Under the pieces are notes generated by a model. The model was not told the DNA's origin. It saw nothing but the letters and a program-made list of their open reading frames with translations, and did not search any database. A DNA stretch of 64,000 nucleotides from Boseongicola sp. (GTDB taxonomy: Bacteria > Pseudomonadota > Alphaproteobacteria > Rhodobacterales > Rhodobacteraceae), in contig JAPPCV010000113.1 in NCBI GenBank assembly GCA_028824715.1, positions 1-64,000 of the forward strand, read 5' to 3'. Shown here in pieces: positions 29,159 through 38,416 of this stretch. Each line of letters begins with the position of its first letter. The first letter of the stretch is position 1. A program made the position numbers and the translations under genes.

Positions 29159-29584
29159 TCACTCCGAAGCGCACCGTGGAAGGATGCTGTGTCGATCCCG
29201 GAACACGTCGACATCCGGAGCCCCAACCCTCCGGTGATTGAAAACACGACAAATGGCTGCGAATGCAGCATCGAGATCGGCAGAAGCGGCCGTCTGAATG
29301 TTGAGATGAAGCCGGACCAAAGCGCAGAGCAAAACCTGCTGCAGCGAAACCCAAAAGGCAACCCAGTCCACGATCACGGGCCTGATTGCGGTGCCGGCGA
29401 ACAGCGTTTCGGAGCCATCCGATGACTGGGACGCGAACGCCACGCAGTCGACCTCGGCGAAACGATAAAGCGCCTCGGTGCCTCTTGCGACGCAATTCGT
29501 CGGCAGCCCGTACGTCCTGCAGTCGACGCAGCGGTGGCCACTTGGGGGGCCTGGAGATCCGGGGTCCGCAGTGTCGTGTTCCAA
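29159..29584 (-). CDS. possible hypothetical protein or frameshifted gene
   Basis: This frame (TTG start, 141 codons) has fairly protein-like composition, for example ALYRFAEVDCVAFASQSSDG and FAGTAIRPVIVDWVAFWVSL, and GC-rich third positions. A better start, MAWNTTLRTP behind GGAGGGTGAC at about 29589, is in another frame, so a frameshift near 29540 is possible. I do not recognise it. The rest of 28959-29637 holds no supported gene. Confidence 0.25.
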   Translation of the reverse strand: MEHDTADPGSPGPPSGHRCVDCRTYGLPTNCVARGTEALYRFAEVDCVAFASQSSDGSETLFAGTAIRPVIVDWVAFWVSLQQVLLCALVRLHLNIQTAASADLDAAFAAICRVFNHRRVGAPDVDVFRDRHSILPRCASE

Positions 29585-29759
29585 GCCATGTCACCCTCCA
29601 TGTCTCGTGTGGAGATCCACAGGTCGGGCGGAATCGATCAAGGCTCGGCCGGAACATCCAGGACTTGCCGGCGACATGCGAGTTGCGAAGGAAGACGCGA
29701 TCCCGGGCCGAAGATCCCGTCGCTCGTGCCGGGATGGTGGCCCCAGTCGCTGAAGGCGC

Positions 29760-29865
29760 TGCATCTTGGGTCAACCCATCGGTAGGGAGTGACGGGCTTC
29801 ACACCCAGTTCTTTGCGAAACTCGGAAAGGGATGTGTCGGGACTGGTCATTGCAGCTTGAGCCAT
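29760..29865 (-). pseudogene. relic of a serine recombinase (resolvase/invertase) C-terminus
   Basis: The translation TSPDTSLSEFRKELGVKPVT followed by PYRWVDP matches the C-terminal helix-turn-helix of Hin/Tn3-resolvase-like recombinases (SxxELCRELGVxxxTLYRYV). No catalytic domain is nearby and the frame continues into noise. A trace of a lost mobile element between the deaminase and the cupin gene. Confidence 0.5.
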
Positions 29866-29906
29866 ACGAACCTGGGCTCAGGATACGCATGCATAGCCAA
29901 CCAGCA

Positions 29907-30263
29907 CTATATTTCGAATTTTCTTGCCGCCGTTCTTGCGTCGCCTGTGTTGGGTGTCCCTCTTGGCTCAATCAGCAAAATATGGGCTTCTTCCTGCGCA
30001 ACGGGCCGGTGTTGAACGCCTCGCGGGACAACGTAAAGCTCCCCAGGCTTGAGGATGACATTCCCCAGTTCCGTCTCAATTGACACGATGCCTTTCAGAA
30101 CGAGGAAAAAGTCATCTGTGTCGTCATGCGAGTGCCAGACAAATTCCCCTTTGACCTTCACCACCATCACATCGTGTCCGTTGAACTGTGAAACGATTTT
30201 CGGCGACCAGTATTCGGAAAACTTGTCGAGCTTTTCGGAAAGGTTCACAGCTTCGGTTGTCAT
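29907..30263 (-). CDS. small single-domain cupin protein
   Basis: 118 aa. Cupin motif 1 is VWHSHDDTDDFFLVLKGIV (His-x-His with later acidic residues) and motif 2 is PGELYVVPRGVQHRPVA. One beta-barrel, probably metal-binding; similar proteins are annotated as mannose-6-phosphate-isomerase-like but have no known enzyme role. Stands alone, with no operon partner. Confidence 0.88.
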   Translation of the reverse strand: MTTEAVNLSEKLDKFSEYWSPKIVSQFNGHDVMVVKVKGEFVWHSHDDTDDFFLVLKGIVSIETELGNVILKPGELYVVPRGVQHRPVAQEEAHILLIEPRGTPNTGDARTAARKFEI

Positions 30264-30729
30264 GCGTCATGCCTGCCCGGTTCTACAGCGAACGCTTGTG
30301 ATGCACTGGAGAATCTCCAGCTATTGATCATCGCAACTTTTCCAAATGCAATGCAACAGTCATCTGCAAGCAAACCCGTTCAGAAAAGCAAGGGAGACGC
30401 GTGTCGTGTCCGAAAGCATGCGGACTTGTCTTGTGGAGCTGCACTCGGAGCGCAGACCGGCTGTCGCCCGGTTCGGCCGCTCGACCGCCCAACGTCGCCA
30501 TGCCACTGAACAACGTCGTGCCGCGAAAGCGGAACAGCGCATGGCGTCAACCGTGCGTTGCAAGTCTCAAGACGATCCAGCCAGGCGCCTCCGCTGTCGA
30601 GCGAGCACGCGCTGAAGCGCGCAGTGGCGGAACGCCGGATCGAAACCCGGACGGCCGGGCGCCTGAACATGCAATGCGGGTCCGGGGCGCCGTCTGCCAA
30701 GGACCGAATCCTTGAATGGTCGCCGTGGG
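30264..30729. other. intergenic, no gene seen
   Basis: About 465 bases between the cupin start and the dsbB stop. Several short frames exist on both strands, none with recognisable motifs or a ribosome site. No repeats shared with the rest of the window were seen. Confidence 0.45.
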
Positions 30730-31194
30730 TCAGGCGGTTCGGATCGCCCGAATCCAGATGCAAGCAAGTCCCAGCGACAGGATTGCGTTCCAACTGGCCA
30801 TGGACATTCCTGCGAAGGCCCAGACGACCTCGTCACACATGACAATGTCGCTTGGAACATCAACGGAGAGGAGTTCATTGCCGGAAAGGCCGGCAAGATC
30901 GTCTCCGCTCCCGGTGCAGGACGCTGGTCCCTCCCACAGGCCGCGCTCGACCCCGGTGTGATAGACTCCGATTCCGGCGGTCGTGAAGGCGGAGAGGACG
31001 CCGACCAGTCCGAGAAGCAGGGCGGGCCCGACGAGCAGAATCAGTGCGCCTGCAGCAACTGCCGCGCCGTGCGGCCAGCGCTGCCAGATGCAAATTTCGC
31101 AGGGCGCATAGCCAAGCATCTGGAACGCGAATGCGCCTGCCAAGAGCGCGAGCGACCCTGCAGCAGCAAAGAGCATGGTGGCGCGTCGAGTCAC
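30730..31194 (-). CDS. dsbB: disulfide bond formation protein DsbB
   Basis: 154 aa from GTG. Four membrane spans. Redox pairs are visible: Cys32/Cys35 in APCEICIWQRW and Cys93/Cys120 in SCTGSG ... IVMCDEVVW, as expected for the enzyme that reoxidises DsbA using quinone. GTG 31194 overlaps the dedA stop (GTGA); an ATG at 31176 is the alternative. Co-transcribed with dedA. Confidence 0.88.
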   Translation of the reverse strand: MTRRATMLFAAAGSLALLAGAFAFQMLGYAPCEICIWQRWPHGAAVAAGALILLVGPALLLGLVGVLSAFTTAGIGVYHTGVERGLWEGPASCTGSGDDLAGLSGNELLSVDVPSDIVMCDEVVWAFAGMSMASWNAILSLGLACIWIRAIRTA

Positions 31195-31769
31195 AGGTAC
31201 CTCACGATCGCAAAGCCTCCGATCAGCAGAACGACGAAGGCGGTGAACAGGAGACCGAGATACTCTTCGATGAATCTGCGCATTGGCGCTCCATATTTCC
31301 AGAGAAGCGCGGCCACAATGAAAAAACGGAGCCCGCGCGCGGCAATCGAGGATGCCACGAAGACGGGCAGGGACAAGCCCGTCCAACCTGACATGATCGT
31401 GATGACCTTGTACGGAAACGGCGTCATTCCGGCAACGAGCACGGCCCACGCGCCATGCTGGTTGAAGCGGACGTTGAAGCTCTCGGCCGCGGCCGCCTGT
31501 CCGTAGAAGTCGAGGACGGCCAGTCCCACGGTGTCGTACAGTGCTGCGCCTAAGAAGTAGCCGAAGAGGCCGCCGAGCACGGATGCCAGCGTGCAAACGG
31601 CCGCGATCAGGAAGGCGCGCGACGGCATTGCAAGAATCATCGGTATCATCAGGACATCTGGCGGAACCGGGAAGACCGAGCTCTCGACGAAGGCCACGAC
31701 GGCGAGCACCCCCAGCGCACGAGGATGCCCGGCCAGGCTCAGTGTCCAGTCATACACGCGGCGGATCAT
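31191..31769 (-). CDS. DedA/YqaA-family membrane protein
   Basis: 192 aa, VTT-domain protein with several membrane spans. FVESSVFPVPPDVLMIPMIL and GLFGYFLGAALYD are family motifs, with the re-entrant segment VAGMTPFPYKVITIMSGW. Members act in membrane lipid homeostasis, probably as undecaprenyl- or phospholipid flippases. Start at 31769 (MIRRVYDW). Its upstream region, about 130 bases, is duplicated near 33.8 kb together with the end of an MFS gene. Confidence 0.88.
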   Translation of the reverse strand: MIRRVYDWTLSLAGHPRALGVLAVVAFVESSVFPVPPDVLMIPMILAMPSRAFLIAAVCTLASVLGGLFGYFLGAALYDTVGLAVLDFYGQAAAAESFNVRFNQHGAWAVLVAGMTPFPYKVITIMSGWTGLSLPVFVASSIAARGLRFFIVAALLWKYGAPMRRFIEEYLGLLFTAFVVLLIGGFAIVRYL

Positions 31770-31890
31770 GGTCGCGGCAGGTTCCGAGAGAGATGCATTG
31801 CCGTCAAGGGCATCCCGTTCTGGCATCCAGCTTCACGCGGGAACTTCTGTCAGTGCGCATGTGCACTGACGATACGGTGCCGGCCGACAG
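31761..31890. repeat. duplicated MFS-end / dedA-start junction, copy A
   Basis: About 130 bases nearly identical (roughly seven mismatches by eye) to 33831-33960, same orientation. Includes the codons around the dedA start and the end of the MFS relic. Copy A leads into intact dedA; copy B leads into the IS-end-like repeat. Confidence 0.85.
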
Positions 31891-32110
31891 GATCAACTGC
31901 AACGGGCCACCGACGAAGAGAGTCATCAACCCGCCGAAACGATCGGCGAATGCGCCGCGTCCAAGCCGGGAAACGCCTCCGCTGGCAGGCATCAGGCTCA
32001 GCATCTCTGCGCTGGCCGAACCAGCGGCCAAAGGCACCAAATTCATCTGCCGTGACGGTCATGGCGCGGCCGCATCTGTTGCGTCGTGGCGATTGCAGGA
32101 CCAAGACACC
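31835..32110 (-). pseudogene. degenerate second copy of the MFS transporter
   Basis: In the frame ending near 31835, AEMLSLMPASGGVSRLGRGA and FADRFGGLMTLFVGG match residues of the intact MFS gene at 33920-35140 (AEMLSLMLAGGVVSRLGFGA, FSDRFGGLMTLFVGG). DNA 31891-32017 aligns with 34262-34388, and 31761-31890 with 33831-33960, so about 300 bases are deleted between the two blocks. Upstream, another frame still shows CGRAM and RWFGQRRDAE, equivalent to CCVAM and RGFGPQAGAE. A broken paralogue produced by duplication. Confidence 0.75.
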
Positions 32111-32144
32111 TCGCTGTCTCATTGCTCAATGATGTGGCGCCATG

Positions 32145-32813
32145 TCAAAACCGGATGGGGTCGGATAGCGGAGCTTGGAGAGCGTCTGGCAAAATGCTTT
32201 GCGTCTCAATCCACGCTCGGATATCTGCCGAGATCCAGCCCACTGCCTCCAAGAGCAGCGCATAGTCCTCCGTCAAATTTCGGTCGAATATCGGTTCGTG
32301 ATGCGCGACCCGGTTTCGAAGCTGTCGTAGTTGGTCCAGCCTTTGCTGCACTGCCCGGCGCTGACGGCCCGGAAACGCCTTGAACAGTGCGGGACGCGAG
32401 AGAGTCTTTTCGTAGTCAGCTTTGCCACCGCCATTGATATAGCAGCCGCGGCCAAGAAGCCGGACCCAGAATCCCAGCGACATTGATGCCACGAACTGCC
32501 CGGGGGTGAGCGCACCCATGCTATGCCGCAATTGGCCGTCAATGGCGTTGCGTGCGTGACTGTTGAGGCCAGGAGCAGGATCCATGTACCAATGGCTGCC
32601 GTTATGTGTTGCAAGCTGACCATGCATGGTGTTTCGCAAGGTGACCTCAAGTGCCTGCAACGGACCATGAAACGCGGCCCCAAGTTGTACGTTTCGAGTA
32701 TAGTGCTGCAGAGCGACTGCGCAGTCCCCATGTGCGGCATCAAGATAGGTTTGCATGCGCTCGTAAGAGAGAACACTTTCGAGCACACAAAAGGCGTTGA
32801 CATCTGTCACCAA
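32145..32813 (-). CDS. Abi-family protein with HEPN ribonuclease motif
   Basis: 222 aa. N-terminal LSYERMQTYLDAAHGDCAVA then GPLQALEVTLRNTMHGQL and the C-terminal LRQLRNRVAHHEPIFDRN are the layout of Abi-like (AbiD/AbiF-type) proteins. RNRVAH is the R-x4-H HEPN catalytic pattern, so an RNase acting after phage infection is likely. The start is uncertain: TTG 32813 or GTG 32810, because the conserved N-terminus begins before the first ATG. Located between two duplicated blocks, as expected for transferred defence genes. Confidence 0.8.
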   Translation of the reverse strand: MVTDVNAFCVLESVLSYERMQTYLDAAHGDCAVALQHYTRNVQLGAAFHGPLQALEVTLRNTMHGQLATHNGSHWYMDPAPGLNSHARNAIDGQLRHSMGALTPGQFVASMSLGFWVRLLGRGCYINGGGKADYEKTLSRPALFKAFPGRQRRAVQQRLDQLRQLRNRVAHHEPIFDRNLTEDYALLLEAVGWISADIRAWIETQSILPDALQAPLSDPIRF

Positions 32814-32955
32814 AGAAACAATCTTTCAATCTGCAACCCCCCGGGTCCGCCTCTGCGTTTCGCATGCGCCCGGGGTATGTTTTTGTTTGAGGACCATATA
32901 CCAAAGTCACAATTTTTGACGTCGAACTCTCCAAGTATTGCGAATTGTCATGTGC

Positions 32956-33381
32956 CTACCTGCACCGCCCGTTGACCTGGCCGTTGAGTGCGTTCGCTGT
33001 TTTCGGGCCGTAGATCCCATCTGGAACCAAATCATAGGCAAGCTGGAAGCGCATGAGTGCCAGCTTGGTTGCAGGGCCACGCCTGCCGTCTGCGAAATTG
33101 TGAGGCAAGCCAGTGCAGTGCCGCATCAACTTCTGTTGATACTGCCGGACATCGGCACTGGGAGCGCATTCACGTGACCTACTTCCAAGATCACACCGTA
33201 GCCTGTTTCGACCATCTCGCGTCCGCACCATTTCAGATGGACTCCGATGGCAATGGTAAGGGCGACTGCCTGCGTGGCAGCCTTGGGCGTTCAGACCGCC
33301 AGAATGAGCATCGACCGGACCGTTGGTGAGCAATGATAATGCAAGAACGGGCATTGCGAAGAGAATCGTGAATTGCCGCAT
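32956..33381 (-). CDS. secreted YHYH / peptidoglycan-binding protein
   Basis: 141 aa. Signal peptide MRQFTILFAMPVLALSLLTN, then HSGGLNAQGCHAGSRPYHCH, the His/Cys-rich YHYH-like motif often found in small secreted proteins, then a PG_binding_1 type domain (YQQKLMRHCTGLPHNFADGR, LMRFQLAYDLVPDGIYGPKT). Probably binds cell wall and perhaps metal. Start 33381 follows TGGAGCC; a longer frame to 33423 would hide the signal peptide. Confidence 0.75.
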   Translation of the reverse strand: MRQFTILFAMPVLALSLLTNGPVDAHSGGLNAQGCHAGSRPYHCHRSPSEMVRTRDGRNRLRCDLGSRSRECAPSADVRQYQQKLMRHCTGLPHNFADGRRGPATKLALMRFQLAYDLVPDGIYGPKTANALNGQVNGRCR

Positions 33382-33480
33382 ATTTTTAGGCTCCACAGTT
33401 GATTCGACTGTTACGCCCGCCACGCTTCTCCTGTCCCTGTCAATCGCGCCAAATCATGCCCTGTCAATAACATTTCAAGT

Positions 33481-33783
33481 TGTCCGGTTTAGGTAACAAG
33501 CGAACTGTCCGGTGCGGCGTGTCCATTTCGGGCACGTTCAGATAATGGACGCTGGGGCGTGACTTTCCGTGAGGGCTGAAGACCGGGACCGGCCCGGGAC
33601 CGGAGGTTCCACCTCTCCGGTTCGCTGCGAGTGAGGCGTTTTCGCCTGGTCCGGGGCGGGTCAGATTTCAACGCGATTCCGAAGGAGGCGAGTGGAAGGG
33701 CCGGGTCAACCCCGCGACCGGTGCCACGCGCAGGGCTTGTCCGAGCATGGCGAGGATCGCGCCGAAGGGAAGGGTTGACGCGG
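33481..33783 (+). repeat. IS-end-like dispersed repeat, copy 2
   Basis: About 303 bases, inverted relative to 20150-20425. Begins TGTCCGGTTTAGGTAACAAG then CGAACTGTCCGGTGCGGCGT and ends near AGGGTTGACGCGG. Contains a central block absent from copy 1. It truncates copy B of the dedA start region, which argues that it inserted, or was a breakpoint, after the duplication. Confidence 0.7.
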
Positions 33784-33830
33784 CCCTGCAACGACCACCC
33801 TTGAGCGGTCCCAGCCATGAACAAGCCTGC

Positions 33831-33960
33831 GCGGTTCATGGTCGCGGCAGGTTCCGAGCGAGATGCATTGCCGTCAAGGGCATCCCGTCCTGGCATCCCG
33901 CTTCACGCGGGAACTTCTGTCAGTGCGCATGTGCCCTGACGAGACGGTGCCGGCCGACAC
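33831..33960. repeat. duplicated MFS-end / dedA-start junction, copy B
   Basis: Matches 31761-31890. Here the last codons of the intact MFS gene are followed by the first bases of a dedA-like start (GPGRDALDGNAS-like in translation), but the gene body is missing and the repeat at 33481-33783 follows. Confidence 0.85.
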
Positions 33961-35140
33961 GGCTAAGCAGCAGAAGCGCGATTCCGACATTCAGTGCGTT
34001 CCACGCGATGCCATTCCAGATTGCGAGCGCGTAGTTTCCGCTCTGGTCGTAGAGCCAGCCTGACATCCAGGCACCCAGGGCCATACCGGTGATCGTGGCG
34101 CCAATGACTATCCCGATGCGCCTTCCGGCCTCGAGGGGAGGCATGAATTCACGCACCGCGATCGCGTAGCTCGGCACGATGCCGCCCTGGGACAAGCCGA
34201 AGACAAGGGCGATCAGGTAGAGAGATGCAAGACCGCCCTGAATCAGGAACAGGCACAGGGCGATCATCTGCAATGTGCCGCCGACAAAGAGAGTCATCAA
34301 CCCGCCGAAACGATCCGAGAACGCTCCAAATCCAAGTCGGGAAACGACTCCGCCAGCAAGCATCAGGCTCAGCATTTCCGCGCCGGCCTGAGGGCCGAAG
34401 CCGCGGTCAATGCAGAGCGCGACAATGTGGACCTGTGGCATCGACATGGCCACGCAGCACCCAATTCCGGCGAGCGCGAGAAGCGCTTGAAGGGCTCTCG
34501 GCGAAAGCCCAATCGAATGTGCCCGCGCTGCCGCGTTCGCTGTGGCGTACGCAGTCGAGGACGCATCGATACGCCTGCGCAGAAGCAATGACCCGGGCAA
34601 CAGGATCGCAATGGCCAGGCCGGCCAATGCGAGATAGGCGCCGCGCCATCCGTGATCGATCATTATCGCCGCGATGAACGGTGGCCAGACAGTTCCGGCA
34701 AGATAGTTGCCGCTTGCGACAACGGCCACTGCGATGCCGCGCCGACGAAGAAACCATTGCGACGCATCCGCGATCAGCGGCGCAAAGCTCGCCGCGGCAC
34801 CAACGCCAAGCAGCAGGTGCAGAAACGCGATCGCCGGGATGGAGGAAGCCAAGGCGCAAAGCGCAAATCCGGAGAAAAGGAAAAGCGCGGAAACGGCGAG
34901 CACAGGAGTGATGCCCCAGCGGTCCACGGCGCGTCCCATTAGGAGATTTCCCGCTGCGAAACCAAACATGGTCAGGACATACGGCAAGGACGCCGCCGCC
35001 CGGCCAGCGCCAAATTCAGCTTGCATGTCCGGCAACACGACGACCGTTGCCCACATGCCGATGCTGCCGACGATGGAAAGGCCCAGGCTCGTTGCGAGCC
35101 TGAGCCAGGAATACGCGCTGTCGTGCTGCGACGTGCTCAT
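33920..35140 (-). CDS. MFS transporter
   Basis: 406 aa, about twelve membrane spans. The motif GRAVDRWGITPVLAVSALFL follows span 2 and the second half has FSDRFGGLMTLFVGG in the matching loop. Similar to the oxalate/formate-antiporter-like and monocarboxylate branches of the superfamily (QGGIVPSYAIAVREFMPP). Substrate unknown. A degenerate copy of its middle and C-terminal parts lies at 31835-32110. Its C-terminal RLVRAHAH is encoded inside the duplicated junction. Confidence 0.9.
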   Translation of the reverse strand: MSTSQHDSAYSWLRLATSLGLSIVGSIGMWATVVVLPDMQAEFGAGRAAASLPYVLTMFGFAAGNLLMGRAVDRWGITPVLAVSALFLFSGFALCALASSIPAIAFLHLLLGVGAAASFAPLIADASQWFLRRRGIAVAVVASGNYLAGTVWPPFIAAIMIDHGWRGAYLALAGLAIAILLPGSLLLRRRIDASSTAYATANAAARAHSIGLSPRALQALLALAGIGCCVAMSMPQVHIVALCIDRGFGPQAGAEMLSLMLAGGVVSRLGFGAFSDRFGGLMTLFVGGTLQMIALCLFLIQGGLASLYLIALVFGLSQGGIVPSYAIAVREFMPPLEAGRRIGIVIGATITGMALGAWMSGWLYDQSGNYALAIWNGIAWNALNVGIALLLLSRVGRHRLVRAHAH

Positions 35141-35282
35141 GCCGCGACGCTATGGCCAGAGAGCGGCAACGTCTATTGGAAATGCGTCTGGCCGGGCAGG
35201 GGCCTGCCACCGCGCAAGGGGTTCGCTGAATGGCGTTGGACGATTCGGCACGGTGAAGGAATCCGTGTCGACCGGGCCTGCC

Positions 35283-36287
35283 TCAAACTGCCAGCCGGGT
35301 AGCCTGTGCTCCGCGCTCGCGATACGGCGTGATGTTGTATTGCGCCCGGTAGCACTTCGAAAAATGCGATGGTGACGCGAACCCGCAAGCAAGGGCGACG
35401 TTTATGACGCTCATGTCCGTCTGCATCAACAGGTTGCGGGCCTTCTGGAGACGCAGTTCCATGTAATAGCGTTTCGGGCTTCGGTTCAGATAGCGACGAA
35501 AGAGCCTTTCCAGCTGTCGGGTTGACATGCCGACCTCCTTGGCGAGAAGCGAAGGGCTCTTCGGTTCCTCAATGTTGGCTTCCATCATCTGGATCACCGA
35601 CGAGAGCTTCGGGTGCCGGACGCCAATCCGGGTCGGCACGGAAAGCCGCTGAGTGTCCTGGTCTGTGCGGACCGTCGTGTAAATCAGTTGATCGGCAACG
35701 GCACTGGCGAGCTCCTCGCCGTGGTCGTCGGCGATGAACTTGAGCATGAGGTCGATCGAGGCCGTGCCGCCGGCAGTCGTGAAGTATCTGCCGTCCAGCA
35801 CGAAGACCGACTTTGTGAGCGTCACGTCGTCAAATTCTTCCTGGAAGCTGTCCTGGTTTTCCCAATGAATCGTCGCCCGCTTGCCGGAAAGAAGGCCAGC
35901 CTTCGCCAAGGAATAGCTCGCGGTGCAAAGACCTCCCATGGACACTCCGCGACGGGACTCGCGTCGGACCCAGTTGAGGAGCGCTCTGGTCGTTGCTGAC
36001 GCCACATTGATTCCGCCGCAGAGCACGACCGTTTCGTCGCGCGATACCTCGCCGAGATCTCCGTCGAGCGCGAAAGCTGTTCCTGCGGAACAGGTGACGG
36101 ATATGCCGCCTTCACCGATCATTCTCCATTCGTACAGCGTCCGTCCAGCCATGCGATTGGCAATGCGAAGGCTCTCTACCGCACATGCATAGCACAGAAG
36201 CGTGAACTGGTTGAGCAGCACGAAGACAAAGCGTCGTGGCGGGCTCGAAGCCTCTACGTCGACAGTCTGAACCGGAGTATCGCCCAT
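35283..36287 (-). CDS. GlxA-family AraC-type transcriptional regulator
   Basis: 334 aa. N-terminal DJ-1/PfpI-like domain ([38 protein letters not shown]) fused to a C-terminal AraC double helix-turn-helix ([40 protein letters not shown]). Layout and motifs match GbdR/CdhR-type regulators of betaine, carnitine or choline use. Start 36287 follows GAAAGGGACAAAA. Divergent from the DAHP synthase gene; its own targets are not obvious here. Confidence 0.9.
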   Translation of the reverse strand: MGDTPVQTVDVEASSPPRRFVFVLLNQFTLLCYACAVESLRIANRMAGRTLYEWRMIGEGGISVTCSAGTAFALDGDLGEVSRDETVVLCGGINVASATTRALLNWVRRESRRGVSMGGLCTASYSLAKAGLLSGKRATIHWENQDSFQEEFDDVTLTKSVFVLDGRYFTTAGGTASIDLMLKFIADDHGEELASAVADQLIYTTVRTDQDTQRLSVPTRIGVRHPKLSSVIQMMEANIEEPKSPSLLAKEVGMSTRQLERLFRRYLNRSPKRYYMELRLQKARNLLMQTDMSVINVALACGFASPSHFSKCYRAQYNITPYRERGAQATRLAV

Positions 36288-36448
36288 TTTTGTCCCTTTC
36301 GGGCGGGAACGCATGGCTCAGACGGACCACGAATCAGCCCGATTGGCAAGAATCAAGCTTCCAGAATTTTGTTTCGTGGCGGTTTCCTTCCAGGTGTCCC
36401 GGCGGTATAGGTGTCGTCCGCAACCTACGGAATCCTGAGGGACATGAA

Positions 36449-37819
36449 ATGAACGACTGGCAAAAGACCGGGTGGAGATCGAAGCCCAGAGTACAGATGC
36501 CGGACTATCCGGATGATGTCCGGCTGAAGGCCGCAGAGGAGCAGCTTGCAAAGTATCCGCCGCTTGTCTTTGCCGGAGAGGCGCGGACCCTGAAGCGGCA
36601 GCTCGCTGCCGTGTCGCGCGGAGAGGGCTTCTTGCTGCAGGGCGGGGACTGCGCGGAAAGCTTTTCGGAATTTTCGGCTGACAACATCCGGGACACATTC
36701 AAGGTGCTTCTGCAGATGGCAATCGTGCTCACCTACGGCGCGAAGGTGCCGGTTGTGAAGGTGGGCCGGATGGCCGGGCAGTTCGCAAAGCCGCGCTCGG
36801 CGCCGACGGAGTCCGTGGACGGCGTTGAACTGCCAGCCTATCGCGGCGACATCATCAACGAGCTCGAATTCACCGAGGCTGCACGTACGCCCGTTCCAGC
36901 GAAGATGCTGCAGGCGTATACCCAGGCGGCAGCCACGTTGAACCTGCTGCGTGCGTTTTCGAAAGGCGGCTTTGCAGACGTTCATCACGTGCACTCGTGG
37001 ACGCTGGGCTTCACCGATCGAGACGAGGCGCAGAGGTACCGCAACATCGCGAACCGGATCCAGGACACGCTGGATTTCATGGCGGCGGCGGGCCTGACCT
37101 CCGAGAGCGCCCACGAACTGGATACGGTGGATTTCTTCACCAGCCACGAGGCGTTGCTGCTCGAATACGAGGAGGCGCTTTGCCGAATAGATTCTACGAC
37201 CGGGCTGCCGCTGGCGGGATCCGGCCACATGATCTGGATCGGCGACCGCACGCGACAACCCGACGGGGCCCACGTCGAATTTGCACGAGGTGTCCAGAAC
37301 CCTATTGGCCTCAAGTGCGGCCCGTCGATGACCGAGGAGGATCTCAAGAGCCTGATGGCACGATTGAACCCCGAGAATGAGCCGGGACGCCTGACTCTCA
37401 TTGCGCGCTTCGGTGCAGGGAATGTCGGCACACACCTGCCGCGGCTCATCAAGGCGGTAAGGCAGGAAGGTGCCGAGGTCGTCTGGTCCAGTGACCCGAT
37501 GCACGGCAACACCATCAAGTCTTCGACCGGATACAAGACGCGTCCGTTTGACGCGGTCCTGCGCGAAGTGAGGGAATTCTTCCAGATCCATGCAACTGAG
37601 GGAACGATTCCGGGGGGCGTTCACGTTGAAATGACTGGGAAGGATGTAACCGAATGCACAGGTGGCGTACGGGCAGTGTTGGAAAGCGACCTTTCCGATC
37701 GATATCACACGGTCTGTGACCCGCGCCTAAATGCAAGCCAAGCGCTCGAACTGGCCTTTCTTGTGGCTGAGGAGCTTTCTGCACGCCGATCAAGCGCTGG
37801 CAGCGCAGCCGCTGTATGA
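36449..37819 (+). CDS. 3-deoxy-7-phosphoheptulonate synthase, class II
   Basis: 456 aa. Condenses PEP and erythrose 4-phosphate, the first step to aromatic amino acids. Class II signature blocks: [86 protein letters not shown] 36449 follows CTGAGGGACATGAA. No fused chorismate mutase domain. The stop overlaps an ATG that may begin a degenerate yicC. Confidence 0.96.
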   Translation: MNDWQKTGWRSKPRVQMPDYPDDVRLKAAEEQLAKYPPLVFAGEARTLKRQLAAVSRGEGFLLQGGDCAESFSEFSADNIRDTFKVLLQMAIVLTYGAKVPVVKVGRMAGQFAKPRSAPTESVDGVELPAYRGDIINELEFTEAARTPVPAKMLQAYTQAAATLNLLRAFSKGGFADVHHVHSWTLGFTDRDEAQRYRNIANRIQDTLDFMAAAGLTSESAHELDTVDFFTSHEALLLEYEEALCRIDSTTGLPLAGSGHMIWIGDRTRQPDGAHVEFARGVQNPIGLKCGPSMTEEDLKSLMARLNPENEPGRLTLIARFGAGNVGTHLPRLIKAVRQEGAEVVWSSDPMHGNTIKSSTGYKTRPFDAVLREVREFFQIHATEGTIPGGVHVEMTGKDVTECTGGVRAVLESDLSDRYHTVCDPRLNASQALELAFLVAEELSARRSSAGSAAAV

Positions 37820-38110
37820 GGTCTTCGACAGCGTGTGTGCTGGGCGCTGTCGATGCCGGATCGGCGGCATTCGCCCTCGGAGCCGCCAATGGCGGAGATG
37901 GAGCCGCGTTGGCGGCTGCAGACTCCTGTACGTGCGAAACCGGGGACGGATACACGTGCGAGGAAGCGTCAGATCGTGGCCGGTATGCAGATGTTGATCA
38001 ACGGTCGGGGAAGTACTTCCACACCAGGGGTTCAAGACGTCCGGTCAATCGTGGTGACCTTGTCGTCGCGGAAGTCCTGAAGGTGAAGAACTTGAACAGC
38101 AGCCTCAATT
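37816..38110 (+). pseudogene. possible relic of yicC upstream of gmk
   Basis: Suggestive only. Three segments in the right order resemble Yic[11 protein letters not shown] (compare MRSMTGF), WRLQTPVRAKPGTDTRAR in another frame (compare WxWELRSVNAKGLDMRLR), and VAEVLKVKN (compare AAEVLxxRGV). Frames change between segments, so no intact product exists. YicC commonly precedes gmk in alphaproteobacteria. 38111-38416 shows nothing recognisable. Confidence 0.35.
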
Positions 38111-38416
38111 TCTCTGAGCGCGCGCATGCCCCCGGACGGGTGCATTCCGCCTCGATGATGGGTTGCAACGAGGAAGAAACCGGACGCCAATTCACCAAGG
38201 TTGATTCAGGCACCACGAACCGGGATTGCTCAGGGTCCGGAGAGACAGCGAAGAAGTCGCTGTCAGCCCGCGAGCATGGCTGTCCCGGCTGCGATCCTGC
38301 ACCGGGTCGGGATGCCAACTCTACAGTGACAAAGTTGAACAGGAACCGGACAGCCCTGGCATCGCAGGATCCTTCGTTGGGTGAAGGGCTTGGCGCGAAA
38401 TTGTGCGAGGCCTGAC

